Of a stretch of DNA of 64,000 nt, positions 8,817 through 18,217 are shown in pieces; within the stretch, counting starts at the first letter, position 1, and every line of letters starts with the position of its first letter. Source of the stretch: Hirschia maritima DSM 19733 (GTDB lineage: Bacteria; Pseudomonadota; Alphaproteobacteria; Caulobacterales; Hyphomonadaceae); the NCBI RefSeq assembly GCF_000378345.1, contig NZ_KB899544.1, positions 248,001-312,000 of the forward strand, given 5' to 3'. Below the pieces are notes generated by a model that worked only from the letters and a program-made list of their open reading frames with translations, had not been told where the DNA came from and did not search any database. The translations under genes and the position numbers were made by a program.

Positions 8817-9446
8817 ATGGGTGATCTGGATAAATCTCAATTGGTGCCAGAAGAAAAAGCGCTAAAGGGGCGTGATACGGAAATCGTACTTTCTAACTCT
8901 CATTTTCTCAATGATCGTCCTTTGAAGGGAAGTATTCCAAATGGCTTTGGGCAAATTTATCTGGGGCTGGGATGTTTTTGGGGAGCAGAGCGTCGTTTTT
9001 GGGAGACTGAAGGCGTATACGTGACCTCTGTTGGGTATCAGGGTGGTTTCACACCAAATCCAACTTATGAAGAAGTCTGTTCAGGACAAACAGGGCATGC
9101 AGAAATAGTTCATGTCGTATTTGATCCTTCGATCATATCTCTTGAAGGGGTATTGAAAGTGTTTTGGGAAGCCCATGATCCCACTCAGGGTATGAGGCAG
9201 GGAAATGATTTGGGAACTCAATACCGTTCTGCCGTATATGCAATCAATGAAGCCGATCTGAAGCGTGTGGAGGCTTCAAAAGCGGCGTATCAATCAGCGT
9301 TAAATGAGGGAGGGCGCGGTGATATCACAACAGAGATAAAAATTGCAGGCCCTTATTACTATGCTGAAGAATACCATCAGCAATATTTAGCCAAAAACCC
9401 TGAGGGTTATTGTGGCTTAAAAGGAACTGGCGTAGAATGCATATAA
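8817..9446 (+). CDS. msrA: Peptide-methionine (S)-S-oxide reductase MsrA
   Basis: 209 aa from ATG 8817 (GGAGAAG upstream); this start gives the common N-terminus with [10 protein letters not shown], while the longer TTG frame to 8754 adds an unconserved stretch. The catalytic Cys53 lies in GCFWGAER, Glu/Asp and Tyr positions of the fold follow, and the C-terminus has a Cys pair context ([11 protein letters not shown]) for recycling by thioredoxin. It repairs methionine-S-sulfoxide in oxidised proteins. Converges on the membrane protein at 9462 with only 15 bp between stops. Confidence 0.95.
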   Translation: MGDLDKSQLVPEEKALKGRDTEIVLSNSHFLNDRPLKGSIPNGFGQIYLGLGCFWGAERRFWETEGVYVTSVGYQGGFTPNPTYEEVCSGQTGHAEIVHVVFDPSIISLEGVLKVFWEAHDPTQGMRQGNDLGTQYRSAVYAINEADLKRVEASKAAYQSALNEGGRGDITTEIKIAGPYYYAEEYHQQYLAKNPEGYCGLKGTGVECI

Positions 9447-9461
9447 AGAGTGGGCGGTATC

Positions 9462-10523
9462 TTAAATTCCGCCGCGTGTGATGGAAAAGCGGCGGCGCGT
9501 ACCAAGCATTTTCTGACATTCTGAAATTGTTTGTGCTGCTAGTTCCGCAGTTTTAAATTTGTTTTCAGAACGCAAGGATTCCAGAGCATCGGTTAGATGG
9601 TTGACCGATTCCTGAAGGACAATGGGATCAAATTTTTGTTCGCATTGCAGCTTTAAAGCTCTGCCCAAGTTTATCTTCGCTTGCACCCAGCGATCAGGAG
9701 TTTCTGACCGATCTATTCCTTCAAGCGTCCCTTCAAGGATTTCAACAGAACGGGTCGCCCAATCGTCAATATTTGCTATCGCCAATTGAACTGTTCCAGC
9801 GGAGAAGTCATCCTCGATGTCTCCCCGCAATTGTGCATCCATGCCAGGGTTTTCGTCCAGAATTTTGTGAAGTGAATTGACGACTGGTTCTAGTCGTTCA
9901 GCGCGAAAGTCTTGGGGACGCGAAAGAGCAGGTCTTAATTCTCGTGCTGTCGCGTATGCAAGCGCTGCAGACAGAGGTTTTGTCCATTTTTCTTTTTCTG
10001 GGGGCAGGATGATAGTGCGGTGCTGATACTGAGTGGTTTTCTTCGTATCATCACGCCTAGCAATACGGGCAACTATTTGTTTCTTTTTTACGCCTTCACC
10101 CCATAAAACCAAATCCGCACCAGCTTGTTTCAATAGAGATTGAGCTTCTTCTTCATTGCGAATGCGTGCTGGAAAATCAATGACATCAAACGGGCCACCA
10201 AACATGAACCCTTTCAAATGAGTACGTGCAGCTTCGCTTAAAAATTCACTCGCGGCTTTACCATTGCGGCCAAACCCTTGCGTGATTAGAATGCGTGATC
10301 CAATGTCTGTTCCGCGGCGCACTTGAGCAGCTGTTCCTGCTAAATGTGCAGATCTGGCGGCCATCCATAATAATTTGAATGCAAAAAACACCAATGTTAA
10401 CATGCCAGCAAGTGCGATGATAACACCAAAGCTAGCTAGCTCTTGATGAGATAGAATCCATGTCTCCGCCATATTCCAATAGCGCAGCGCGTCAGTTACC
10501 AAGCTGTCAAACGTGATGTTCAT
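9462..10523 (-). CDS. Membrane-anchored protein of unknown function with TPR-like C-terminus
   Basis: 353 aa. One membrane segment near residues 32-52 (FGVIIALAGMLTLVFFAFKL) follows a short N-terminal stretch. The next domain (about 70-190) has alternating beta/alpha pattern with ILITQGFGRNGKAAS and ADLVLWGEG, which resembles the TolB-N-like domains that precede TPRs in some cyclases and regulators. The C-terminal third is helical and TPR-like (WVQAKINLGRAL, ESVNHLTDALESLRSEN). No catalytic motif was recognised. Perhaps a scaffolding or sensory membrane protein; function not assigned. Confidence 0.75.
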   Translation of the reverse strand: MNITFDSLVTDALRYWNMAETWILSHQELASFGVIIALAGMLTLVFFAFKLLWMAARSAHLAGTAAQVRRGTDIGSRILITQGFGRNGKAASEFLSEAARTHLKGFMFGGPFDVIDFPARIRNEEEAQSLLKQAGADLVLWGEGVKKKQIVARIARRDDTKKTTQYQHRTIILPPEKEKWTKPLSAALAYATARELRPALSRPQDFRAERLEPVVNSLHKILDENPGMDAQLRGDIEDDFSAGTVQLAIANIDDWATRSVEILEGTLEGIDRSETPDRWVQAKINLGRALKLQCEQKFDPIVLQESVNHLTDALESLRSENKFKTAELAAQTISECQKMLGTRRRFSITRGGI

Positions 10524-10928
10524 AAGCTGTCAAAAACCAATCTTTGCAAAGATGTGTTACCTAGTAGTCATAGGCCGTTTTCGGGTGAAAGTGCAATGAG
10601 AAAGGACATTCTTTGCGCACGAATTGACACATTGAATTTAATTTCACCCTGCTGGTTAACCATTTATCAGTTATAGTTAATGATCGGTTATCAAATTAAC
10701 CTGTTTTGTCCAATAATTTGTGGAAATTTCGATATTTGTATTTGAAGGAGAGTCTTCAAGACAAATGATGCGATATTGGGCTTTAATTATAGAAAGCAAA
10801 TGATTTGAGCGGCAGGATTAACTTCTAAGTTGAATTGATTAACGAAAACGCAGGAATTTTCTTGTTTACTATTGAGCTGATGTAGTTTGTTTGATCCACG
10901 GACTATTTGCAGTTTTCAGGAAAGTATA
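10524..10928. promoter_or_regulatory. Intergenic region with possible CtrA-like half sites
   Basis: No gene seen. AT-rich divergent promoter region for the genes on either side. TTAA-N7-TTAT at 10677-10691 is one base off the CtrA consensus TTAA-N7-TTAA, and further TTAAC elements lie at 10655 and 10696. Weak evidence in AT-rich DNA. Confidence 0.25.
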
Positions 10929-11342
10929 ATGCACGAGTCTACTTACAAAATCCTAGAAACGATCAAGCGCTCTAAGCATCATTTTTCAGATGTTGAATTA
11001 TCAGATTTTATTCTTGATATACGCCGAACAGAGAACGCGGCACTGCTGCCTTTGTTGAAACCAAAGACGCGTACAGTCTATTCTTTTGAAGAAAACGACC
11101 CCCAATATCAGGCGTTTTACAGCTTACGTAGACAGTTACATCACATCCACAATGACGATTATATTTCCGATATTGTGCGTATTTTGAACGCCTGCAAACT
11201 GGCTGAAGAGTTTGATTTACGTCAGTTCCATAAGAAATCTATTCCGGCTTTTTATGATGCGATTACCAATGTGATATCGCCCGGAATTTTGCTCGATGTC
11301 GCGCATAAATATACGGCACATAAAACTCAGCAAGCGGCTTAA
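10929..11342 (+). CDS. Conserved-looking small protein of unknown function
   Basis: 137 aa from ATG 10929 (CAGGAAAG 5 bases upstream); a longer frame to 10887 is possible but has no ribosome site. Soluble, mostly helical, no signal peptide or membrane segment, His-rich middle (RQLHHIHNDD). I do not recognise the family. Its TAA stop overlaps the stop of the converging LpxR-like gene by 4 bases (11339-11342). The clean start signal and full use of the space between neighbours support a real gene. Confidence 0.7.
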   Translation: MHESTYKILETIKRSKHHFSDVELSDFILDIRRTENAALLPLLKPKTRTVYSFEENDPQYQAFYSLRRQLHHIHNDDYISDIVRILNACKLAEEFDLRQFHKKSIPAFYDAITNVISPGILLDVAHKYTAHKTQQAA

Positions 11343-12406
11343 AATTTCTTGCTCAAGCTGACTGCGCCAAAGCGCTGAGCTTCATCTTGTTCCTCAAACT
11401 CTTTTGAGCGTTGCACAAGACTTAGTGCAAATTGCACATCCCACATCTGTACAACTAATCCGGCTTGATAATCGGTAACAAAGTTTTTGAGCGTCAGATC
11501 AAAAGGGTCTTTGCGTAACAAACTACCTTCAATAAATATGTTGTGCGCAACAGCGCGTGCCTCAGCTCCTGCGAAAATATGCCAGCTGAATTGATCATCG
11601 GGTGTGAAATATCCTGCGCCCCCCAATGAAGGACGCACACGGGGAGGGCCGTAATCATTGTTGAGATCTTGCCCCATACGCATAGTCAAACCTGCGCGCG
11701 CCTGCGTGTAGACATTTCCGACAGAAATTCCGTAATTAGGCGTCAGGTCCGTTCCAAAATCGCTATTGCCCAGCTTAAACAATCGACGCGCTTTGCGTTC
11801 ATATGTGAGAACAACCCCGAGTTCGTCTTTTACTTGATGATCCCACCCCTTTGCGCCTTCAATACCGATGAGGTAGTGAAATTCATTTTGCGCAAACTCG
11901 CCACCGGCGCTAGGGCCGACCATGCCGATTTGGATCGACATTTGATCAATGACATTGCGCTGCGCGATAACAGCGGAATATTCGCCATAGAGCCAACCAG
12001 CGTATGGGTGTTCATCGGGAATAAACGCAGTTTCTTCAATATTGGTTGGCGTGAAAATGGACTGCCCAATAGCGAGCCCACGCCGCAAAATAGCGTCATC
12101 ATCTGCGCCCAACACATTACGCGCTACAAATTTGGCAAGGGCGCTTTTGGATTGCTTACCCGACAACACGGCCAGACGCATGCCATTGGTATAACTGCGA
12201 TCTGTATTGGCGAAGCTGTCGTTTTCCCAAACGAAGGTGAAGGTCGATTTTTCATCTTGCAATGTGGGGTCATCATCACATCTCGTTAGAGTTGGAAATC
12301 TTCCAAATTCATTTTCGTTGGGGGTGCTATCTGCTTCGTCACACGCCATCGCAGTAGGGGCGCACAAAGCGAATAAACCAACATAGAATGAATGTTTGAA
12401 AAGCAT
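11339..12406 (-). CDS. LpxR-like lipid A deacylase (DUF2219 outer-membrane protein)
   Basis: 355 aa from ATG 12406 (GGAG 6 bases upstream; the frame continues to 12475 without support). Signal peptide with cleavage near PTAMA-C. Family marks: FTFVWENDSFANTDRSYTNG with the Asn-Asp pair needed in LpxR, GQSIFTPTN and PYAGWLYG; the last residue is Phe as in outer-membrane barrels (SLSKKF). LpxR removes the 3'-acyloxyacyl chain of lipid A in the outer membrane and alters immune recognition and envelope properties. A second, unrelated lipid A deacylase type (PagL-like) is at 63.4 kb. Enzymatic activity is inferred from family. Confidence 0.88.
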   Translation of the reverse strand: MLFKHSFYVGLFALCAPTAMACDEADSTPNENEFGRFPTLTRCDDDPTLQDEKSTFTFVWENDSFANTDRSYTNGMRLAVLSGKQSKSALAKFVARNVLGADDDAILRRGLAIGQSIFTPTNIEETAFIPDEHPYAGWLYGEYSAVIAQRNVIDQMSIQIGMVGPSAGGEFAQNEFHYLIGIEGAKGWDHQVKDELGVVLTYERKARRLFKLGNSDFGTDLTPNYGISVGNVYTQARAGLTMRMGQDLNNDYGPPRVRPSLGGAGYFTPDDQFSWHIFAGAEARAVAHNIFIEGSLLRKDPFDLTLKNFVTDYQAGLVVQMWDVQFALSLVQRSKEFEEQDEAQRFGAVSLSKKF

Positions 12407-12688
12407 GGCCAACTCCACACAGACGGGGGATTCATGAAGCGATATATAGTTGAATACAAAAATTGGAAACAGCATATCGGCTGCGGCGAATTAGATGGTC
12501 TACTATGTTTAGCCGTTCTGATGGGGATTATCTTATTACGGCTAACTATAAGCAGGCCTCGTGTCCTTTATTGCTTTCATACTCTCGTATCGGTTCCGGT
12601 GGCGGAGGTTTTAGTCTTGCGTAATACCTTAAAGTAGCAAACAGTAATATGGTTGAAATGATTCTAGTTTTGAGGGTGAAGTAAACTT

Positions 12689-14137
12689 ATGGCGAAAATT
12701 GCCAATCCTGTATTATTTTCGACTTACTTTAAAGTTTCTCCGACTGCTTTTAGGACCGCTGGGTTAATTGATCCATTTATTGATGTTGACACGCAGTTAT
12801 TTATTGATCCGTTGCTCATTCATAAATCGACCAATGAAGTAATTAAAAATGAAGGTGTAGCTGCTTTTGCCGATCACTTTTCTTCGTTGGTTAGATTGCT
12901 TGTTATATCTAAGAAAAAAAATGATGCGGCGTGGAAGGCAGCGTTCAGACAACTCAACCTCGATGAACCAGCATCTAACGGCTTAGGTTACGGTGGAGCT
13001 GGAACTTCCGGTAGTAAACGTCCTGATGCCTTGCGAAATTCTATTTTGGATACTTGCTCAGAAATTATTGAACTTGGTTCGGAAGATCCTGAAATGATTT
13101 CTCTTATGAGTTTTTTTGAAGAAGGCGTTGGAGCTGACACTGTAAGTGACCTTGTTACGCATGCTATTATTGAACCTTTATCTCAAATTACAGAGCAGTT
13201 TTGTCTACAGTATAAGGTGCCTATTGAAGAAAACGATGTGAGTAGTCGTCATAAGTTGCCGAAAATAACTAAAGCAAATGGAAAAGAAAATTACTTGGTT
13301 TTAGTTCCTGAGGATGTAGTCCGTGAGTTGCCTTATGCATCCGATTGGAGCGAAGTTAGCGAAGTTGCATTTCAAAACCAAACAATCAAGAACAAATTAA
13401 GCAAATTACTCGGAAATATTGTAAAGGCGACAATAGTTGAGAAAAAGAATGCACTTAAGAACGCCGTTCTGAGCGACGCTGATACCTTTCAAGAATTTTT
13501 AGCGGAAATTAAGGGGAGTGCTTCTGGATATGATCCAAATTTGGATTTGTTTAGTTATTACAAATTAAAGGCGCTTCTAGCTGAAGGTATGTCAGATATA
13601 CCGCAAGGTACAAAATATGATTTACAGACCAGTTTGGATGGTTGTGAAAAAGTAGTTTTAGATTCAATAAATCACTTTAAGCACCATGTAGAAAACGGGA
13701 ACTTATGGGAAGAACTTTGGGTCAGTGGTGGGAAGCAGGATGGGAAGCCAAAAAAGGAACGATCAGCACAACTGATTTTTTTCGCAATAGCTGACTTATT
13801 TTGCAAACTAAATAATCTTGATATTTCTCCAGAAACAAACATGGGCGGTGGGCCTGTCGATTTTAAGTTTTCAAAGGGATATGCAACTAAAATAGTGGTT
13901 GAGATGAAAAAGTCTGATGGAAGGGTAAAGCATGGATATGAAAAGCAATTAGAATTCTACAAGTCTGCTGCGAAAACTGAGAGTGCAATATACGTTATTA
14001 TCGATGTCGGAAATATGGGAAATAAATTAAACGAAATAAAGAAAATAAGGCAGGCAAGAAAGGACGCCGGAGAGAACGTTTCAGAAATCATAGTAATAGA
14101 CGCTACTCCCAAAAAGTCGGCGAGCAAGAGGGAATAA
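12689..14137 (+). CDS. Putative solitary PD-(D/E)XK nuclease-like protein
   Basis: 482 aa. The C-terminal domain has the full pattern of a PD-(D/E)XK fold: Asp391 in GGGPVDFKFS, Glu405-x-Lys407 in VVEMKKS, and Gln420-x3-Tyr424 in KQLEFY (the QxxxY motif of RecB/Cas4/Mrr-type nucleases), followed by a hydrophobic strand (AIYVIIDVG). The N-terminal 330 residues are helical and not recognised. No methyltransferase or specificity subunit is adjacent. The gene stands alone between lipid A and translation genes, is AT-richer in feel, and is closed by a strong hairpin. Could be a restriction-type or other antiphage nuclease. Fold call moderately firm, biological role inferred. Confidence 0.75.
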   Translation: MAKIANPVLFSTYFKVSPTAFRTAGLIDPFIDVDTQLFIDPLLIHKSTNEVIKNEGVAAFADHFSSLVRLLVISKKKNDAAWKAAFRQLNLDEPASNGLGYGGAGTSGSKRPDALRNSILDTCSEIIELGSEDPEMISLMSFFEEGVGADTVSDLVTHAIIEPLSQITEQFCLQYKVPIEENDVSSRHKLPKITKANGKENYLVLVPEDVVRELPYASDWSEVSEVAFQNQTIKNKLSKLLGNIVKATIVEKKNALKNAVLSDADTFQEFLAEIKGSASGYDPNLDLFSYYKLKALLAEGMSDIPQGTKYDLQTSLDGCEKVVLDSINHFKHHVENGNLWEELWVSGGKQDGKPKKERSAQLIFFAIADLFCKLNNLDISPETNMGGGPVDFKFSKGYATKIVVEMKKSDGRVKHGYEKQLEFYKSAAKTESAIYVIIDVGNMGNKLNEIKKIRQARKDAGENVSEIIVIDATPKKSASKRE

Positions 14138-14164
14138 CACCCAGAAAGTTGACCTTTCTGGGTG
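14138..14164. terminator. Strong stem-loop between nuclease-like gene and lepA
   Basis: Perfect 11-bp stem (14138-14148 with 14154-14164) and 5-base loop, directly after the plus-strand stop and 8 bp before the lepA stop on the minus strand. No clear T-run follows on either strand, so termination efficiency is uncertain. Confidence 0.6.
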
Positions 14165-14172
14165 AATAAAAC

Positions 14173-15984
14173 TTACCCATCCCCATCCATTTTAAGGGCC
14201 GCCACGAAGGCTTCTTGTGGGATTTCCACTTTACCAAATTGGCGCATGCGTTTCTTACCGGCTTTTTGTTTGTCCAATAGTTTACGTTTACGCGAGGCAT
14301 CACCACCATAACATTTGGCCGTCACATCCTTGCGCATGGCAGCGATTGTTTCACGAGCAATAACCTTGCCCCCAATAGCGGCCTGAATAGGGATTTTAAA
14401 TTGGTGACGTGGGATCAAATCTTTCAGGCGCTCACACATGGCGCGGCCGCGCCCTTCAGCACGGGAACGGTGCACAAGCATAGACAGAGCATCCACAGGC
14501 TCTTCATTGACGAGGATACTCATCTTCACCAAGTCTTCGGCGCGGTGTTCTTTTACCGTGTAATCAAACGAAGCGTACCCTTTAGAAATGGACTTCAATC
14601 GGTCATAAAAATCAAACACCACTTCATTCAGTGGTAATTCGTATTTCACCATGGCGCGCGTTCCCACATAGGAAAGGTCTGTCTGAAGGCCGCGGCGTTC
14701 CTGACATAGCTTTAGAATGCCGCCCAGATATTCATCCGGCGTCATGATTGTGGATGAAATCCAAGGCTCACGGATTTCCATAATCTGCATCACATCCGGC
14801 ATATCAGCAGGGTTGTGAAGCTCTAGCATTGAGCCGTCGCGCATTTCCATTTCGTAGACCACGGATGGCGCAGTTGCGATCAGGTCTAGGTCAAACTCAC
14901 GGCTAAGGCGTTCTTGGATAATCTCAAGATGGAGAAGCCCAAGGAAACCACAACGGAAACCAAACCCCAGCGCAGCAGAGCTTTCCATTTCGAAAGAGAA
15001 ACTGGCATCATTGAGGCGCAATTTTCCCATCGCGTTACGGAGGTCATCAAAGGCAGCTGCATCAACAGGGAAGAGGCCACAGAAAACAACGGGTTGAACT
15101 TCTTTAAAGCCTGGCAGAACGCCTTCACATGGCTTTTTATCATCGGTGATCGTATCACCCACCGCACAGTCGGCCACTTCCTTGATGGAGGCTGTTAGGA
15201 ATCCCACTTCACCAGGATAGAGTGCATCGGCATCTTCCAAGCGGCCAGCGCGGAAATACCCAACACGGTCGAGTTCGTATGTTGCATCGGTCTCGATCAT
15301 CTTGACCTTTTGCTTCTTCTTCATCACCCCGTCCATGATGCGCACAATCACGACAACACCCATATAAGGGTCGTAATAGGCATCTACGAGGGAAGCTTTA
15401 AGCGGCTTGTCTGCATCACCTTCAGATGGGGGAGGCAAGCGCTGAACGATAGCCTCCAGCACGTCTGGCACACCCATACCTGTCTTGGCTGACATCTCGA
15501 CCGCATCGGATGCATCAATGCCGATGACGTCTTCAATCTGCTCTTTTACGCGGTCTGGTTCGGCGGCAGGCAGGTCAATTTTGTTGAGGACAGGCACAAT
15601 CTCGTGGTCTGCATCAATGGCCTGATACACATTGGCCAAAGTCTGCGCTTCTACACCTTGAGAGGCATCTACAACAAGAAGTGAACCTTCACATGCATTT
15701 AGACAACGCGATACTTCATAAGTGAAGTCGACGTGTCCGGGCGTGTCCATCAAGTTGAGGATGTATGTTTCGCCATCTTCAGCGGTGTAGTCCAAACGTA
15801 CTGTCTGAGCTTTAATCGTGATACCGCGTTCGCGTTCAATGTCCATATTATCAAGGACTTGCGCCGACATCTCGCGTTCGGTCAGTCCTCCTGTCACTTG
15901 GATCAGGCGGTCGGCAAGGGTGGACTTACCATGGTCGATGTGTGCGACAATGGAGAAGTTGCGGATTTTATCACGTGAAATCAT
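14173..15984 (-). CDS. lepA: Elongation factor 4 (LepA)
   Basis: 603 aa, the usual length. Translation GTPase with G1 loop AHIDHGKST (residues 14-22), G3 DTPGH and G4 NKID, then the LepA-specific C-terminal domain ending in the Lys/Arg-rich [15 protein letters not shown] segment. It acts on ribosomes during elongation or initiation stress. Start [11 protein letters not shown] is standard. Convergent with the nuclease-like gene. Confidence 0.98.
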   Translation of the reverse strand: MISRDKIRNFSIVAHIDHGKSTLADRLIQVTGGLTEREMSAQVLDNMDIERERGITIKAQTVRLDYTAEDGETYILNLMDTPGHVDFTYEVSRCLNACEGSLLVVDASQGVEAQTLANVYQAIDADHEIVPVLNKIDLPAAEPDRVKEQIEDVIGIDASDAVEMSAKTGMGVPDVLEAIVQRLPPPSEGDADKPLKASLVDAYYDPYMGVVVIVRIMDGVMKKKQKVKMIETDATYELDRVGYFRAGRLEDADALYPGEVGFLTASIKEVADCAVGDTITDDKKPCEGVLPGFKEVQPVVFCGLFPVDAAAFDDLRNAMGKLRLNDASFSFEMESSAALGFGFRCGFLGLLHLEIIQERLSREFDLDLIATAPSVVYEMEMRDGSMLELHNPADMPDVMQIMEIREPWISSTIMTPDEYLGGILKLCQERRGLQTDLSYVGTRAMVKYELPLNEVVFDFYDRLKSISKGYASFDYTVKEHRAEDLVKMSILVNEEPVDALSMLVHRSRAEGRGRAMCERLKDLIPRHQFKIPIQAAIGGKVIARETIAAMRKDVTAKCYGGDASRKRKLLDKQKAGKKRMRQFGKVEIPQEAFVAALKMDGDG

Positions 15985-16038
15985 TGGCCGGATTTAGCAC
16001 CACACGTGATTTAGGGAAAGAGAAAAAGCAATTATGGC

Positions 16039-16758
16039 CTAAGCATTTTTTACATAGACTGATGCGGTGACTTCATTGAATATACGATAGCCTAAGTTTT
16101 CATAGATTTTGATAGCACCAATGTTTGTCTTCCATGCGTGTAAGAATGGTGTTTTGCCTTCGTCTTGAATTTGTTTGGTCATCAAAGTTGAAAAAAGTTT
16201 TCCTAGTCCCTGACCTTGAAAATCTGGGTGTGTGCAGACGCCACTTAATTCGATGAAATTTCCAAATCTGAATCTCTGTCCGGACATAGCTGCTAGCTGA
16301 CCATTTATACGGGTGCCTATAAACTTGCCCATTTTGTGAGTTGCAATGCTGAATGGGCCAGGCTCAGTGAGCAAAGCTAAATCAAGCATGTCAGCTGCGT
16401 CGTCATCCGTTAGTTCAAGGATTGAATGATCTGTCGAAATGTCAGGCATTGCTTTGGTGGCAACCATTTGTACGCAGGTAGCTGATTTGGTCATTTCAAA
16501 ACCTTCCAGCACCGGCGGTGGCCCTTTTTGAACAACAAAAACTGTTTCACCCGCTTTAATGAGGTTTGCTGCGTGTGTAAGGGAAGTGGCGGTATTTTCA
16601 GGTGTAGCTAAAAATAAATTGACGTCAGGCTTATATCGTCTTGCGTGTTCATCCCCGATGGATAGGTGTTGATGCGCACCATCAAGGCTATGCCAAGCTG
16701 GTCTAGTAAAGCAGTTTAAATCGGATTTGGAGATGAGGTTTTCTAACGTGTTTTTCAT
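16039..16758 (-). CDS. GNAT family N-acetyltransferase (FR47-like)
   Basis: 239 aa. The C-terminal half holds the acetyl-CoA site with motif A GVCTHPDFQGQGLGKLF and the downstream helix-strand LHAWKTNIGAIKIYENLGY typical of GNATs; the N-terminal half is a variable substrate domain. Substrate cannot be read from sequence. It sits 54 bp from the lepA start on the same strand and upstream of lepA. Confidence 0.88.
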   Translation of the reverse strand: MKNTLENLISKSDLNCFTRPAWHSLDGAHQHLSIGDEHARRYKPDVNLFLATPENTATSLTHAANLIKAGETVFVVQKGPPPVLEGFEMTKSATCVQMVATKAMPDISTDHSILELTDDDAADMLDLALLTEPGPFSIATHKMGKFIGTRINGQLAAMSGQRFRFGNFIELSGVCTHPDFQGQGLGKLFSTLMTKQIQDEGKTPFLHAWKTNIGAIKIYENLGYRIFNEVTASVYVKNA

Positions 16759-17006
16759 CGCGGCCAGACAGCTATAAATTTGATTATGAGCTCACAGATT
16801 AAGGGCGCGTGCTTCCTTAGACAAAATTATAATTGATATAATACCAGAAAATAAATAATTGCACTTGCGAATTATTCTCAAATAACTTAACGTGATTTGG
16901 CATTGGAGTGCTTGTTGTGCGGAGTTACTCTTTCCTAGCTGGTAGGGGGAGTGGCTTTCACAACGAAATTGCAGGTTTGTGTTTTGGTTTGACCTGTAAG
17001 TAGAGT

Positions 17007-17041
17007 GGAAAAGCCCTGACATCACTGTCGGGGCTTTTTCT
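17007..17041. terminator. Bidirectional rho-independent terminator
   Basis: 12-bp stem (17009-17020 with 17027-17038) and 6-base loop, with T-runs on both sides. On the minus strand it lies 57 bp past the barstar-like gene and is its likely terminator. On the plus strand it follows a stretch (16760-17005) without a supported gene, leaving room for a small RNA. Confidence 0.88.
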
Positions 17042-17096
17042 GCATGGGGAGGCTGAAAATCGCCAAAAGTGGACACCCAAATCACACGTAACTTAG

Positions 17097-17501
17097 CTAT
17101 TTAAGTACCAATTTTACGGTGTTCCACGGATGCCTATCTCCTTCACCATGACCTTCGAGAATGTCAATCAACCAATCGTAAACTGTTGGCCCTTCTGACG
17201 ATTTTGCCAAAGCAAGTTCATTCGAAACTTTGTCCAAATGTGATGGATGGCACTTATCTTTTTTAATTTTTAATTGTTTGACAGTTTCTTTATAACCTAA
17301 TCGTTTTTTTGATAGGTCGGAATTTTTCCATTCAAAAACAAATCCTTCAGCGGGAATACCAAAGCCACCGAAAAGAATGTCATCAAAAGCAGATAGATTT
17401 TCACCCCAATATGCATCAGGAATAAGTACTTCCCCAACTTCCTCAAAAAAACCTTCAAGCGTGTAGAATTTAGAACCGTCAATAGTGTAAGTTTTGACCA
17501 C
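17097..17501 (-). CDS. Barstar-like ribonuclease inhibitor
   Basis: 134 aa. The N-terminal strand YTIDGSKFYTLEGFFEEV followed by DAYWGENLSAFDDIL matches the barstar fold (YWGxNLDAxxD is the barnase-binding helix region). The extension with FGIPAEGFVFEWKNSD and PTVYDWLIDIL is typical of the alphaproteobacterial barstar relatives. Barstar inhibits secreted barnase-type RNases by blocking the active site. No barnase-like toxin is seen in the window, so this is an orphan immunity or antitoxin-type gene. A terminator lies downstream. Confidence 0.82.
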   Translation of the reverse strand: MVKTYTIDGSKFYTLEGFFEEVGEVLIPDAYWGENLSAFDDILFGGFGIPAEGFVFEWKNSDLSKKRLGYKETVKQLKIKKDKCHPSHLDKVSNELALAKSSEGPTVYDWLIDILEGHGEGDRHPWNTVKLVLK

Positions 17502-17653
17502 TAACTTCTCCCTTGCTTTAATATACTGCTGACGGATTGATGGAACATGCCGATATTATCAAATAAGAACGCTTGCAACAGTCAAATTTTGTTTTCGAAT
17601 ATTGACGCAAAAATCAACGCTACATGTACAAAAGCTCTTTGGAGTTTTGTTAA

Positions 17654-18067
17654 TTGATACCTAAATCGTTATTGCAATTCAGAGGAATGTCTAGTGAGAG
17701 CGTTCGTAACTGGTTGAAACTCCGTGCTTTCAAGTGGAACGAAGTCACTGCAATGCAGGGATTGGCCATAACGGTCGGTGAAGTTAGAGCGGAACTTACC
17801 TTTTATTGCAATAAGCAATACGATGTATATTCAGTTGCTTGCCATAAATCTAAGAACAGATTGATTTCTGAAATATTTGACGAATTTCAGTTGGATTGGT
17901 CTTACAAAGAAACTGACTTAGTAAGCAAGTATACCTTAGAGTATAAGGATGGTGAATTTAGATCCTATTTAGCTCGAGATGGAAAAATAGAATATACACT
18001 TTCATTTGAAGATGGTGAATGTACGTTTGTAAACTTTTCAGACAGTTCACTTAAGTTCATTACTTAG
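17654..18067 (+). CDS. Small protein of unknown function
   Basis: 137 aa from TTG 17654 with GGAG 9-10 bases upstream; ATG 17687 is an alternative but its AGGA touches the start. No signal peptide or membrane segment. The C-terminal half is strand-rich with repeated acidic-aromatic turns (YTLEYKDGEFRSYLA, YTLSFEDGECTFVNF). Family not recognised. It is divergent from the barstar gene in an AT-rich accessory stretch. Real-gene status probable but not certain. Confidence 0.5.
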   Translation: MIPKSLLQFRGMSSESVRNWLKLRAFKWNEVTAMQGLAITVGEVRAELTFYCNKQYDVYSVACHKSKNRLISEIFDEFQLDWSYKETDLVSKYTLEYKDGEFRSYLARDGKIEYTLSFEDGECTFVNFSDSSLKFIT

Positions 18068-18217
18068 CATCAAATTTTTTTCGAGTATACGAGTGCCATC
18101 ACAGAATTAAATGCTAGATAGTGCCCTATAATTTGATCTAATTTTTGTGCTATTCAACAGCAATCTTTCATCCGTCGCCCTTGGGCCAATACTGGTCAAT
18201 CGGCGTTCGTTACGCAG

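Noticed and set aside
12392-12637. 81-aa plus-strand frame upstream of the nuclease gene
   Set aside because: Overlaps the LpxR start region, no family, no ribosome site.
16938-17000. Decayed tRNA
   Set aside because: D-arm and T-arm resemblance is weak and no acceptor stem forms.
16792-17085. 97-aa minus-strand frame over the terminator
   Set aside because: It would span the strong bidirectional terminator; composition not protein-like.
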